This document shows positions 40,633 to 50,168 of a DNA stretch of 64,000 nt, one piece after another. This stretch comes from a virus: IMG/VR virus record IMGVR_UViG_3300028423_001099, positions 1-64,000 of that record. One strand, given 5' to 3'. A program made the position numbers and the translations under genes. The notes under the pieces were generated by a model. The model did no database searches. It was not told the DNA's origin and was given only the letters and a program-made list of their open reading frames with translations. The stretch's first letter is position 1; the number at the start of each line of letters is the position of its first letter.

Positions 40633-41640
40633 TTGACCTGCAATATCCTAGATGTAACTACATCAAATACTGTTTACAATCCAACTTCAGCACAGGGACA
40701 ATGGTTTCAGCACCGCTGGGGTCCTAGACAATATCCACAGTTATCAGTAGATCTCAAGTGGGTTAAAAGGTCAGTGCCCAGGGATCTAAAGTATGAGTTG
40801 CGCTGTATTTACGGCGATCCAATCTGCTGGAACGAATTGGTTTATTTTGCAGAATGGACCAAAGTCAAACCAGAGGTTTTCACATATGCTAACACGGACC
40901 AGCAAGATATATTGCATGCCCTCAACAGGATGGGCTGTTACACAGTAATAAGTCTTGACGGTGTTGGCGATCTCTGCGGCAAGGTAAACTTGGGTGCATC
41001 ATGGGACAATGTCCAACGTTCAATTGACGCTATATCTGGATGCGGCGCAGTTGAAATGCACACCTTTGAACACAACCTACATCAACTGCCTGAGTTATAT
41101 AAGATCTGCAAAAATCACGATATACAATTGTTTCTCAACTGTGACACCCGCAACGACAAGTTTGGAACATCTGTGATTGACAGCAAGTGTAACTGGCTCT
41201 ATGATGTCAAGCCCTGCGACACAGGAATACACGCAGTCAACGACAATAACATCGAACTCTTACAGGCGGATGCATACACAGACACAGAATCTGTGTTTTT
41301 AGACAAAAATCTCTGGGCGTTTACTTCACTCCGAACTTACATGCCAGTGTCAAGACATCGCAACATACTAGAGAATCCGTTGTTAGGCAACACAGAAATT
41401 CCCACAGAAATCAAAAAGAAATTTGACACAGAGTACGAGAGCCAAGAAGGCATGTTTGTAACGCCAGATGAAAAAATACTGTGGAATCACAAAGTGTACA
41501 CAATGTACATGTATCTGTTGGCCAATGACTGGAAGTTGGATAAAAATTACCTAGAGAAAAACAAAGACAATGTGTTTGTGCTCGAAGTGCTGCTGTATGC
41601 ACAGCACTTACACAGAGATGTCATTCTACAAACACAGTAG
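40633..41640 (+). CDS. Degenerate radical-SAM-like barrel protein
   Basis: 335 residues from a TTG (40633); start weakly supported. IYGDPICWNELVYFAEW, then FTYANTDQQDILHALN and VISLDGVGDLCGKVNLGASWDN follow the strand order of radical SAM barrels (GEPL-type turn, T-N-G-like, S-I-D-G). The C-x3-C-x2-C cluster motif is missing, so radical chemistry is not expected. It overlaps the end of the convergent PAAR gene. Confidence 0.55.
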   Translation: MTCNILDVTTSNTVYNPTSAQGQWFQHRWGPRQYPQLSVDLKWVKRSVPRDLKYELRCIYGDPICWNELVYFAEWTKVKPEVFTYANTDQQDILHALNRMGCYTVISLDGVGDLCGKVNLGASWDNVQRSIDAISGCGAVEMHTFEHNLHQLPELYKICKNHDIQLFLNCDTRNDKFGTSVIDSKCNWLYDVKPCDTGIHAVNDNNIELLQADAYTDTESVFLDKNLWAFTSLRTYMPVSRHRNILENPLLGNTEIPTEIKKKFDTEYESQEGMFVTPDEKILWNHKVYTMYMYLLANDWKLDKNYLEKNKDNVFVLEVLLYAQHLHRDVILQTQ

Positions 41641-41893
41641 GTGAACCGGTGCTCACAGGATGGCCACAGCTGGCCACGCTTCTTCCTGTGATGGACACCG
41701 GCCTACTTTGTGCAAATACTGTAACTGCTCCCGACACAACAACAGGATTACTGTGTGGTGGTGCACCATGGGGTGCTACAGTGTCACCAACTAAGCTGGC
41801 TGGTGCACCGTTGATCAGCACAGTAGGAGCGCCTGGGCCTGTGATCACGCCCGACGATACCAAATCAACTCCTACTCTTGCTTGTAGTCCCAT
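41621..41893 (-). CDS. PAAR-like spike tip protein
   Basis: 90 residues of Gly/Pro/Ala/Val-rich beta sequence with the PAAR-like pattern (GDTVAPHGAPPHSN, then S-G-S-V-F-V style turns, GRSVASCGHP and STGSPTVFVE at the end). In T4-like phages it caps the baseplate needle (gp5.4 type) and binds zinc. The start is five bases after a late box, so it is probably expressed on its own as a leaderless message. Confidence 0.85.
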   Translation of the reverse strand: MGLQARVGVDLVSSGVITGPGAPTVLINGAPASLVGDTVAPHGAPPHSNPVVVSGAVTVFAQSRPVSITGRSVASCGHPVSTGSPTVFVE

Positions 41894-41898
41894 ACTGT

Positions 41899-41906
41899 TA
41901 TTTATG
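41899..41906 (-). promoter_or_regulatory. Late box CATAAATA, five bases before ATG
   Basis: Minus strand CATAAATA, ACAGT, then the PAAR ATG at 41893. It lies at the stop of the preceding gene. Confidence 0.6.
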
Positions 41907-42195
41907 CTTGTGTTTCTTCGCTGATCATGTTTTGATACTCAACAGCAGTATTTTCTGCTGTTTCCAAAATGCTGAGAACATTGCGAGCATCAACGGTCAC
42001 AGACAGCGTCTCTGCTGTGAGCACATAGGGCATGAGTACCACTTGGTCGTTGTTCAAGCCTACAATTCTAGGGTTTTGCACGGTGAGCAGATGATTATCG
42101 GGATCAATACCAAGCAGTTCTGCAATAATTTCTTCTCCGGTTGCTGTGCGCAGTGTAACTGTCTTGCCCACAAATGATTGTGCATAATACATCAC
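41902..42195 (-). CDS. Small Sm-like beta-barrel protein (paralogue B)
   Basis: 97 residues; KTVTLRTATGEEIIAELLG, VTVQN-type strand and VVLMPYVLTAETL match the protein at 19327. Overlaps the glutaredoxin stop by four bases, inside the nrd operon. Possible RNA-binding protein; inference only. Confidence 0.6.
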   Translation of the reverse strand: MMYYAQSFVGKTVTLRTATGEEIIAELLGIDPDNHLLTVQNPRIVGLNNDQVVLMPYVLTAETLSVTVDARNVLSILETAENTAVEYQNMISEETQA

Positions 42196-42461
42196 TGTTG
42201 CTCCTCTGTTTGAGATATCAATTTTTCAAGTCCGTCTTTGCCCAGTACGGTAAGTCCACTACAACCATCGGGCACATACACACTGTTGTTGATGTATATC
42301 TGGGGCACAGTGCGATGACCAGCATCTTTGAGAAACTGCATGCCCTGTTGGTCATTGTTTACATCTATCACTGTGTATGTGAAACCCCACTTGTCTAGTT
42401 TTTCCATTGCTGATACACAGAACGGACATGTGTGCTTGGTATATAGTTTGAGTACAGTCAT
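42192..42461 (-). CDS. Glutaredoxin (NrdC/H-like)
   Basis: 89 residues from the ATG at 42461. Active site C-P-F-C (residues 12-15, TKHTCPFCVSA), the cis-proline TVPQIYINN and GCSGLTVL, the glutathione-binding turn. It would reduce the phage ribonucleotide reductase and probably the peroxiredoxin. Lies directly after nrdB. Confidence 0.93.
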   Translation of the reverse strand: MTVLKLYTKHTCPFCVSAMEKLDKWGFTYTVIDVNNDQQGMQFLKDAGHRTVPQIYINNSVYVPDGCSGLTVLGKDGLEKLISQTEEQQ

Positions 42462-42471
42462 AATTGGGCCT

Positions 42472-43608
42472 TTAGAGACTGAGTCCTTTGAAAGTGTCAT
42501 CATCAACATCCTGTTTGGTACCGCCGATCACATAGCTGCTCAGTTCTACTTCTTGTGGAGCAACTTGCACGTCAGAACCGGAAATCCATTTCTGTGTCCA
42601 CGGCAGAGGGTTGCTTCCTGGTGCGCTAAACGGCGGGGTGAGACCCACAGCACGCATGCGCTTAACTGCAATCCACTCCACATACTGCTTGAGCAGTTCT
42701 GCGTTGAGTCCAATCATTGAACCGTCTTTGAACAGGTATTCCGCCCACTGTTTTTCCTGCTCCATTGCACTCACAAACATGTCAATGGCCTCTTGCTCAC
42801 ATTCTGCAGCAATCTTAACAAAGTCCGGATCATCCTGTGGCAACAGTTTGAGCAACTGCTGTGTGCCACCCAAGTGCAGATTCTCATCTCGGCAGATAAA
42901 CTTGATAATCTTGGCGTTGCCTTCCATCTTTTTCACTTCTGCAAACGCCCAGCTACAAGCAAAGCTCACATAGAATCGAACACCTTCTAGGATATTCACA
43001 CTCATCATGCACAGATACAACAGTTTCTTGAGTTCATACAAATCGACCACAATCTTTTTGCCATTTACCTTGTGTTCGCCTTCGCCAAGAAGATTATACC
43101 AACTGGCCATTTCGATGAATGCATCATACTTTTCTGAGATGTCCGCGGCACAGTCCACGATCTCCTGAATATTCATCATTTCATCAAACACTTTGCTAGG
43201 GTCAGAGTACACGTTGCGGATGATGTGTGTGTAGCTGCGACTGTGGATGGTTTCGTTGAAACTCCAGGTCTCAATCCAAGTTTCCAGCTCTGGCAAGCTG
43301 ACAACAGGCAGGAAAGCCATGTTGGGAGAACGCCCTTGCACACTATCCAAGAGGATTTGTCGCTTGAGATTAGAGGTGAAGATGTGCTGTTCATGCTCTG
43401 TGAGATCGCGGAAGTCTTTGCTGTCTCGGCTCACATCTACTTCTTCGGGACGCCAAAAGAATCCCAATTGTTTGTCAGTGATCTTGTCAAACTGACGGTA
43501 CTTGAGTGTGTCATATCTCTGTATGGTTACACCGCCCTCCTCGTCAAAGAACATTTTGCTTTCTGCGTGGTTGGATTTGTTTTGTGAATCGAATACTGAT
43601 TGTGTCAT
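42472..43608 (-). CDS. nrdB: Ribonucleotide reductase beta subunit NrdB
   Basis: 378 residues with the ferritin-like iron ligands in [30 protein letters not shown] and the surrounding helices; tyrosine radical region intact. It overlaps the sulfotransferase-like stop by four bases, so a non-nrd gene separates nrdA and nrdB. Confidence 0.95.
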   Translation of the reverse strand: MTQSVFDSQNKSNHAESKMFFDEEGGVTIQRYDTLKYRQFDKITDKQLGFFWRPEEVDVSRDSKDFRDLTEHEQHIFTSNLKRQILLDSVQGRSPNMAFLPVVSLPELETWIETWSFNETIHSRSYTHIIRNVYSDPSKVFDEMMNIQEIVDCAADISEKYDAFIEMASWYNLLGEGEHKVNGKKIVVDLYELKKLLYLCMMSVNILEGVRFYVSFACSWAFAEVKKMEGNAKIIKFICRDENLHLGGTQQLLKLLPQDDPDFVKIAAECEQEAIDMFVSAMEQEKQWAEYLFKDGSMIGLNAELLKQYVEWIAVKRMRAVGLTPPFSAPGSNPLPWTQKWISGSDVQVAPQEVELSSYVIGGTKQDVDDDTFKGLSL

Positions 43609-44159
43609 TTTGGTCCTCTGTTTATAAATGTTACGTTGTTGATTAACTCATAGTCTACATCATACAATGGTTTTACTCTATCTTTATCTATCATTTGCAC
43701 AAAATTTCCTGATGTATTTGTGAGCGGCATCCGTTGAAAACCTATGCCGTTGTAATATACATCTATTTCGTGAAAAACGTTTTTATTATAATAAAAATAC
43801 TTAATTTTTTCCGAGTGTGCTCTAATTATTCCGTGTATAAATGCCACTTGCTCCATTAGATGCACATCGGGCTTGTCAAAGAGTCTGTTAATATAGAAAG
43901 AATCAATATATGTGCTTTTTCCGGATAATATGTGAGTATTGAAAGCACTCAAAAACCTTTCTACTGGATCTCTGAGAATGATTATAATTTCTTCTGGCTC
44001 AGAAATTTGATGTAAATTCGAAACAACCCAGTCGTCTCGCTGCCTGCAAATTGTCCTCAATGAACTTGTTCCAACTTTAGGAATACCTACCAGAAATATA
44101 TTTTTTTTCTGATTATAAAACCCGTACCCCCTAGGATGTATTCCTTGAATTAAATGCAT
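43605..44159 (-). CDS. Sulfotransferase-like protein
   Basis: 184 residues. The 5' phosphosulfate loop is [17 protein letters not shown] and the 3' phosphate motif [17 protein letters not shown], as in the sulfotransferase family. Shorter than most (200-300), with compact C-terminus. Inserted between nrdA and nrdB; lower GC than its neighbours suggests recent acquisition. GGAAGG lies just before the ATG. The gap 44160-44266 upstream shows no gene. Confidence 0.8.
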   Translation of the reverse strand: MHLIQGIHPRGYGFYNQKKNIFLVGIPKVGTSSLRTICRQRDDWVVSNLHQISEPEEIIIILRDPVERFLSAFNTHILSGKSTYIDSFYINRLFDKPDVHLMEQVAFIHGIIRAHSEKIKYFYYNKNVFHEIDVYYNGIGFQRMPLTNTSGNFVQMIDKDRVKPLYDVDYELINNVTFINRGPK

Positions 44160-44266
44160 TACTACCTTCCAATATTTTTAATATGTACATTATTATTTAA
44201 TTTGACCCTTTGTCTTGCATGTTCATATAAAACTAAAACCTAGATCGTCGATCGTATAGATAGGGT

Positions 44267-46564
44267 TCAAAGTTTACAGCTCTCACAATCATCGTCGTCG
44301 GGTGTCTCGCCTTGTGCCACCGGCTGGTCTTCCACCTGATACTCGCCTTGGCCGTCGTGTGTGTTAAAGTAGTACAACTGCTTGCCGCCGTATTTGTAAA
44401 ATGTCAATATGTCTTTGAGCAGCATGCTCATAGGAATCTTTTCATCTTCGTAGTATGCAGGATTGTATGACGTATTTACTGAGATACCTTGATCAATGTA
44501 CTTCTGCAACACTGCACAGATTTTCAAATAACCTTCTGGTGACCTGTGATCCCAGAGCAAATCATACTTGTTTTTGAGACGGCGATATTCAGGCACTACC
44601 TGTTTGAGAACGCCGTGCTTGCTTTGCTTGATGCTCACAAAACTTCTAGGCGGCTCAATGCCGTTGGTGCTATTTGAGATCTGCGCACTGGTTTCTGCAG
44701 GCATCAGTGCCATCAGAGTTGAGTTACGAATACCATGTTCTACCATGCGTTGTCTCAGCTCTTTCCAGGGCATGCGCTCTTGGTGCTTGACCAGCTCGTC
44801 TACGTCTTTCTTGTAGGTTTGATTTGGTGTGATGCCATACTCATATTTGGTTTCGCCGCAGCCCGCACAGCTCTCTTTTTCTTCAGCTAGGTCCACGCTG
44901 GCTTTGATCAAGTAGTAACTCCATGCCTCGGCCCATGTGTCTACCAGTTCTAAGTCGGGGTCTTGATAATTGGTGTCATGCTTGGCCAACCAGTACGCAA
45001 AGTTGATGATACCCACGCCCAGTGGACGACGTTTCTGTGTGCTCTGCTCTGCCGCTTTCACAGGATAGCTCTGATAGTCCAACAGCGCATCCAGTGCTCT
45101 CACTGCCAAGTCACAGGGCTTTTCAAAGTCTTCGGGGTTTTTGATATTGCCCCAGTTGATAGCACTCAGTGTACACAGGCTAATCTCACCATCGGGATCG
45201 TTGATGTTGTTGAGTGGCTTGGTGGGCAAGTTGATTTCACAGCAGAGATTGCTCATTTTCACAGGCGCCTCGCTTTCCACAAATGCTCCGTGATTGTTGG
45301 CATTGTCAACATTCATCAAGTACACACGACCAGTGTCTTTGCGTTCTTGCACAAAGGCACTGAACAGATCAATGGCCTTTACTGTTTTCTTGCGCAGTCG
45401 TGTGTTGCGCTCTGCTCTTTCATAGAGTTCTTTGAAGCGTTCTTGGTCGGAGAAAAATGCCTCATAGATCTCAGGAACATCATGAGGAGAAAACAGTGTG
45501 ATATCGCCGCCTGAAATCAATCTCTCATACATCAACTTGTTGAACTGCACACCATAGTCTAGATGTCGCACACGGTTGTCTTCTGTGCCTTTGTTGTTCT
45601 TTAGCACCAGCATGTCTTCGATTTCCATGTGCCAGATGGGATAGTACAGTGTGGCTGCACCACCTCTGACACCGCCCTGGCTACAGCTCTTCACAGCACT
45701 CTGGAACATTTTGTAGAATGGAATAACACCAGTGTGTGTGGCATCGCCACTGCGGATAGGAGATCCAATGGCGCGAATAGATCCTGCACCGATGCCAATG
45801 CCTGCTTTCTGGCTCACATAGTTCACAATAGCACTAGTCGTGGCATTGATGCTGTCCAAACTGTCGTCGGTTTCTATGAGCACACAACTTGAGAACTGAC
45901 GCTGCGGTGTTCGCACACCGGCCATAATAGGAGTAGGCAAACTGATGTCAAAGTTAGAAATGGCGTCATAGTAGTCTTTGACATACTTCATGCGTGTGTC
46001 TGCAGGATAGCGAGCAAACAGAGTAGCAGCAATCAAAATATATGCTACCTGTGGCGTTTCAAAGATTTCTCCGGTGGTGCGATTTTGTGCTAGGTATTTG
46101 CCACGAAACTGCTCCATGGCAGCATATGTGAGATTGAGATCTCGATCATGATCCACAAACTCTTCTAGCTTGTTGATTTCGTCGTGTGTGTAAAGCTCTA
46201 GAATCTCAGCATCGTAAAAACCCAGTTCGATGTTCTTTTTGATGATGTCAATCAGCCAACTGGGCTCATACTGTCCATACACTGTTTTGCGTAGATGATA
46301 GTTGATTAGCCTGCCTGCCACATACTGATAGTTTGGTGTTTCTTCTGAGATAAGATCTGCAGCACTCTTGATTAGGGTTTCTTGAATGTCCGTGCTGGAA
46401 ATGCCATTGTAAAACTGTAGCTGGCTGCGAATTTCCACTTCACTGGCACTCACACCTGTGATGCCTTCGCATGCAAAGAACACAACTTTGTGCAGTTTTT
46501 CTAGATCTAGTTCTTCTCGAGATCCGTCTCTTTTGGTGACAAAGATAGGCTTGGATTTGGTCAT
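44267..46564 (-). CDS. nrdA: Ribonucleotide reductase alpha subunit NrdA
   Basis: 765 residues, class Ia. An N-terminal ATP-cone (about 5-95) for allosteric control, the active site N-L-C-C-E (SNLCCEINLPTKP), the first redox cysteine in FSSCVLIETDDSL, and the C-terminal shuttle C-E-S-C-K-L. It converts NDPs to dNDPs with NrdB. Behind the early promoter at 46609-46637. Followed by sulfotransferase-like, nrdB, glutaredoxin and the Sm-like gene. Confidence 0.96.
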   Translation of the reverse strand: MTKSKPIFVTKRDGSREELDLEKLHKVVFFACEGITGVSASEVEIRSQLQFYNGISSTDIQETLIKSAADLISEETPNYQYVAGRLINYHLRKTVYGQYEPSWLIDIIKKNIELGFYDAEILELYTHDEINKLEEFVDHDRDLNLTYAAMEQFRGKYLAQNRTTGEIFETPQVAYILIAATLFARYPADTRMKYVKDYYDAISNFDISLPTPIMAGVRTPQRQFSSCVLIETDDSLDSINATTSAIVNYVSQKAGIGIGAGSIRAIGSPIRSGDATHTGVIPFYKMFQSAVKSCSQGGVRGGAATLYYPIWHMEIEDMLVLKNNKGTEDNRVRHLDYGVQFNKLMYERLISGGDITLFSPHDVPEIYEAFFSDQERFKELYERAERNTRLRKKTVKAIDLFSAFVQERKDTGRVYLMNVDNANNHGAFVESEAPVKMSNLCCEINLPTKPLNNINDPDGEISLCTLSAINWGNIKNPEDFEKPCDLAVRALDALLDYQSYPVKAAEQSTQKRRPLGVGIINFAYWLAKHDTNYQDPDLELVDTWAEAWSYYLIKASVDLAEEKESCAGCGETKYEYGITPNQTYKKDVDELVKHQERMPWKELRQRMVEHGIRNSTLMALMPAETSAQISNSTNGIEPPRSFVSIKQSKHGVLKQVVPEYRRLKNKYDLLWDHRSPEGYLKICAVLQKYIDQGISVNTSYNPAYYEDEKIPMSMLLKDILTFYKYGGKQLYYFNTHDGQGEYQVEDQPVAQGETPDDDDCESCKL

Positions 46565-46608
46565 AGATGGTTCCTGTGGTGTTTGATTTGTTATAGACGC
46601 ACTGTAAT

Positions 46609-46637
46609 ATAATACGTGCTTTTACTTATCAGGTCAA
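46609..46637 (-). promoter_or_regulatory. Sigma-70-like (early) promoter of nrd operon
   Basis: Minus-strand TTGACC (46632-46637), 17 bases, TATTAT (46609-46614). It overlaps the last codons of the upstream structural-region gene. AGGAAC precedes the nrdA ATG. Confidence 0.78.
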
Positions 46638-47068
46638 GAAAAAACTTTATCAGGCGCTATAATATGAGAGTCATAGAGTGTGCTGTTTTCTTCTAGGTGC
46701 TGTGCAGTAACAATTTCGCCGGGCAAAAAATTGTAGCACCTAGCGTTGTCAACCAACACAAGGCCTGTGTCTCCTGATGTGTGATTACTTATCACGTCAA
46801 AGCGAAGCGTTTCTTGATTTATGAGCTTGAAGTACCACAGAGTAGAAGCAAGCACCAGGCAGACACCACTGTAGCAGAACATGCCTTCCTGCACAATCTC
46901 AAAAACGTTGGGCCAGGATTCAGGTGTATAGAAATCAATATATCTGGGTTTGAGAGGAGCAGTGGAAAAATAATCGACAACATCCTGCGGCGCTGCAATG
47001 TGTGCACTGTGCCTGAGATCTCGCCAACTTTGTAATCGTTGCTCCCCGGTTTGCCTGGGTGCAAACAT
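46634..47068 (-). CDS. Conserved phage hypothetical protein, 144 aa
   Basis: Soluble alpha/beta protein. I recall similar T4-like phage proteins with the pattern seen here: PxYTPESWPNVFEIVQEG, then FDVISNHTSGDTGLVLVD and YNFLPGEIVT. Starts nine bases inside the fibre-like gene end. Probably co-transcribed with it. Confidence 0.7.
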   Translation of the reverse strand: MFAPRQTGEQRLQSWRDLRHSAHIAAPQDVVDYFSTAPLKPRYIDFYTPESWPNVFEIVQEGMFCYSGVCLVLASTLWYFKLINQETLRFDVISNHTSGDTGLVLVDNARCYNFLPGEIVTAQHLEENSTLYDSHIIAPDKVFS

Positions 47069-47076
47069 CAACTATC

Positions 47077-50000
47077 TCAGCTTGTGCCTGCCCAGCGCCT
47101 CAGCACATAACGCAAGGTCAACGTGCTATTTAAATTGTGTGCAATATCTGATATACCACCATTGGGTTCAGGTTGGCCTTCCAGCTTGACGTTGACGGTT
47201 GTGCCGGACATAGATGCACTGAACTTGGGTTCAACTGCTATGTTGGCTTCACTGTCTACATAACTGCTGTATGTGTCAGTGATAACCACTGCATTGGAGG
47301 TTCCAACGTCTGGTCTGGCAGATATCAGCATGGTGCCGGTGCGACTGTATTTGTCTGAGCCTGTGCCAGAGACTTCGTTGATGCTGTACTCAACAACAAA
47401 GTTATTGTAGAGTTCTGTTTCTAGGCCGAACACTGTGCTGTCCACTGTGGCAATGTCGCCGCGTAGTATGGTAGCAGTCTCCATGCTCAGATAGCTAAGA
47501 GTCTTCTGGCCCGAAGACGCAGCATCTGCTGTGAGAATTTCAATGTTGTTTTTGTAATTGACTAAGCCGCGAGCACCGCCCAATGCATCTTGTCTGCGAT
47601 CAAATGCACTGTCGCTGTAGATGTTGTTTACCAGATAATTGAAATTGTTGCACTCTTCTCTGGTGCAAAAAAGTATTTCCCCAAAGGTGTCGTCGATCTC
47701 CAGCTGATAGTTGCCTAGGTTGCTTACTAGATTGGAGTTGTTGGTGTAGGCATTGCCGCCCAACAACACCTGTTCAAAGAGATTTACACGTCTGTCAATC
47801 AGCATGCTGTTGAGCCACTTCTCTAGCTTGGCTCGCACAGTGTCATCTCTGTCATAGGCCCGCGGTTCCAGTTTGAGATTGCTGAGTGTGCCCTGTGAAT
47901 CTTCGAATAGCTCAAACTCAACCCCGCCGATGTCCACGCTGGAGTAACCACTGCGCTGTGTGACCACAACACGGTTGTCGTTGTTGGGCATCACAAACAT
48001 TTCAGGAAATATGCTCACTGTGCCCACACTGTTGGCATCCAGCGTGCTGATGCCGGCTGCAGGAATTGATATGTTGCGATCTTCACTGACAATGTCACTG
48101 GCTTCTTGCAGTGTGGTTGCTGATGATAGATCAATGCTGAGAATAGGATCAACTGTGACACCTTCTGCGTTATCTTGCAGCACAGGACGAACCTTTCCTG
48201 TTTCTTGTGTGTTGGACACATTAGCTAGATTGGTAACACTGTCTTCTACAACAATAGTGTCTGTGTCACGCACTATGAAGTTGGTGTTTGAATTTTCACC
48301 AAAATTTTCACTGAATACCACAACAGCATCAACGCCATTTTTATCTAGACTGTGATTTGGAATCAACACCTGAAACGTGTTCGATGAATCGCCTGTTGCA
48401 TGATTAACAAAGGTTACTGTGGTGTTTGACAAAGCAGAAACATTGGAAAGAGTAAACACATTGCTGGATACATTAACAACATCGCCAGAAATATTGCTGT
48501 CATGAGTAAACACCGTAACAGTGTCGTTGGGCTGAACTCCGCGCACATCCCCAGTAACTGTGAGCACATTGCTGTTGGTGTCTAGGTTGGCTTCTGCATT
48601 TCTCACAAACACAGCATTTTCAATATCAGGCACTTCTACTTCTACTGTGCCGGTTGCCGGCACACTGCTCACTGGATAGTATGCCACTGCCTGTTCAATG
48701 TAATGATCATTGCTTGTGGAAATTCTCAGATGATCATATCTGTACCGATCCTGTGGCCCACTGATATTAGCGCCGGGCACAGAAAACACAGCAAGGTTGT
48801 TGTTGAACTCCACAGACGAACCGCTGCTGAAATCTATCTCCACTGTGCTTGGCGTGCTTTCGGGTAAACTGTTTTCAATTTCGGTGTTTGTAGTGTCTAG
48901 CACACTGTCTGAGCGATGCACCAATAAATTGCCTAAGGCTACATTGCTAACATCAGCAGTGCTTTTTGCCAGCACAGAAATCTGATGTTGGTTGAATGCA
49001 ATATAACCCAGACCACTGGTATCACTGATTCTCAGTGATTCGGGATCAACTCTGAGAAAATCTTCGATATCATACTCGCTGTAAAACGACTCTTTGGGGA
49101 CTGTGCGAGATACGTATTTTTTGTTTGGGTCTTTGCCTGTGATTGGTACACCTTCTAGCGCGCCCAGCACAGCAGTATTACTATAGTAATTCAGTGTAAC
49201 AGTGTCCTGTGCGCTAGGCGCAGTGCGTAGTGTGAGTACATGGCTGCCTGATGTTGACACATTGCTAGCATCAAACACAAAGTCTGCAGTTGGACCAGGT
49301 AGATCTTTGACACTGTTGTCGTCAGGAACCAACTGTGTGCCATTTTTCTTGACCACAACATCACCATTGACAAATTCTCGCTGTGTTTCGTCTGGCCCTG
49401 TGTAACTGCTAAACAGGTTGGTTGTGGGATAACGAAAAAATTCCAACTCGGTGCCAGAGTCAATAACAGTGCCTTTGCCTCCAGCCAAAGTAACACGATA
49501 AGTGTTATTGTCAATGCGCTGAGAATTATCTATCCTCACAGGGCCCTCAAGGCCAGGCAAAGCTGAACCGTCGGCTTGACGAACAAAGTCGCCGTGTACT
49601 AAAGTATTGCCTCCGGCAGTGTCCTTGCCCAGTATGCGTGATAAATCAGAAGGCGCGCCTGTGATATTGAACGAACTACGCGCGCTGGCACTGTCGTCTT
49701 CCACTGTGGCTTTGATGCTAGCAGTGGCATTGACGCCAAACACTGGCTGAGTTGAACTGGTATATCTACAACGCGGTGATTGTGCGGAATTGATAATACT
49801 TCGGCTGGCATCTGGCTGCCAACTTTTGTTCTTCTTGAGGTTGTTGAATTCGCCAGGCGAAAACTTTATAAAAGGCACAGTGAAAGCAATTAGCTGATTG
49901 TCCACAATGCTCTCTGTGTGGGCGCGAGCATTTAAGGTATTTTCAAAATAGCTGATTGCGCTGTACTGTGAGCTGTTGGGATGTTGACTGTCAGCGCCTA

Positions 50001-50127
50001 TGTACACCTGGCGACTGTCTGTGGTAAAGCCAACTTCGCCTACCCTCAGAGGTTGTGGTAAATCTTGCTTGAGACCTCTGCGATTTTGAATTCTTGCTAC
50101 AATTGTTCTGTTATTGTCATCTGCCAC
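47077..50127 (-). CDS. Large tail-fibre or baseplate-like protein, 1016 aa
   Basis: The largest gene of the window. An N-terminal module, RRGLKQDLPQPLRVGEVGFT then S-R-Q-V-Y-I-G (about 16-44), is the short attachment domain found at the start of many phage fibre proteins. The remaining 950 residues are beta-rich with many S/T/N/V/D repeats and no cysteine-rich or enzymatic motif. A GTG start with GGAGATATAACA upstream; a late box lies 31 bases above. Probably a fibre or baseplate wedge-associated protein. Confidence 0.8.
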   Translation of the reverse strand: MADDNNRTIVARIQNRRGLKQDLPQPLRVGEVGFTTDSRQVYIGADSQHPNSSQYSAISYFENTLNARAHTESIVDNQLIAFTVPFIKFSPGEFNNLKKNKSWQPDASRSIINSAQSPRCRYTSSTQPVFGVNATASIKATVEDDSASARSSFNITGAPSDLSRILGKDTAGGNTLVHGDFVRQADGSALPGLEGPVRIDNSQRIDNNTYRVTLAGGKGTVIDSGTELEFFRYPTTNLFSSYTGPDETQREFVNGDVVVKKNGTQLVPDDNSVKDLPGPTADFVFDASNVSTSGSHVLTLRTAPSAQDTVTLNYYSNTAVLGALEGVPITGKDPNKKYVSRTVPKESFYSEYDIEDFLRVDPESLRISDTSGLGYIAFNQHQISVLAKSTADVSNVALGNLLVHRSDSVLDTTNTEIENSLPESTPSTVEIDFSSGSSVEFNNNLAVFSVPGANISGPQDRYRYDHLRISTSNDHYIEQAVAYYPVSSVPATGTVEVEVPDIENAVFVRNAEANLDTNSNVLTVTGDVRGVQPNDTVTVFTHDSNISGDVVNVSSNVFTLSNVSALSNTTVTFVNHATGDSSNTFQVLIPNHSLDKNGVDAVVVFSENFGENSNTNFIVRDTDTIVVEDSVTNLANVSNTQETGKVRPVLQDNAEGVTVDPILSIDLSSATTLQEASDIVSEDRNISIPAAGISTLDANSVGTVSIFPEMFVMPNNDNRVVVTQRSGYSSVDIGGVEFELFEDSQGTLSNLKLEPRAYDRDDTVRAKLEKWLNSMLIDRRVNLFEQVLLGGNAYTNNSNLVSNLGNYQLEIDDTFGEILFCTREECNNFNYLVNNIYSDSAFDRRQDALGGARGLVNYKNNIEILTADAASSGQKTLSYLSMETATILRGDIATVDSTVFGLETELYNNFVVEYSINEVSGTGSDKYSRTGTMLISARPDVGTSNAVVITDTYSSYVDSEANIAVEPKFSASMSGTTVNVKLEGQPEPNGGISDIAHNLNSTLTLRYVLRRWAGTS

Positions 50128-50157
50128 TGTTATATCTCCGCTAGGCGCATATAACAG

Positions 50158-50165
50158 TATTTATC
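50158..50165 (-). promoter_or_regulatory. T4-type late promoter box GATAAATA
   Basis: Minus strand, with a normal 30-base leader and a GGAGATATAACA-GTG start of the 1016-aa gene. Confidence 0.7.
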
Positions 50166-50168
50166 ACT

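Noticed and set aside
40627-40655. TTGACC on the plus strand as an early promoter for the 335-aa gene
   Set aside because: No acceptable -10 hexamer at 16-18 bases, and the box overlaps the proposed start codon.
44963-45514. Plus-strand open frame of 183 codons inside nrdA
   Set aside because: Antisense to highly conserved nrdA codons, no ribosome site, composition typical of a reverse-frame shadow.
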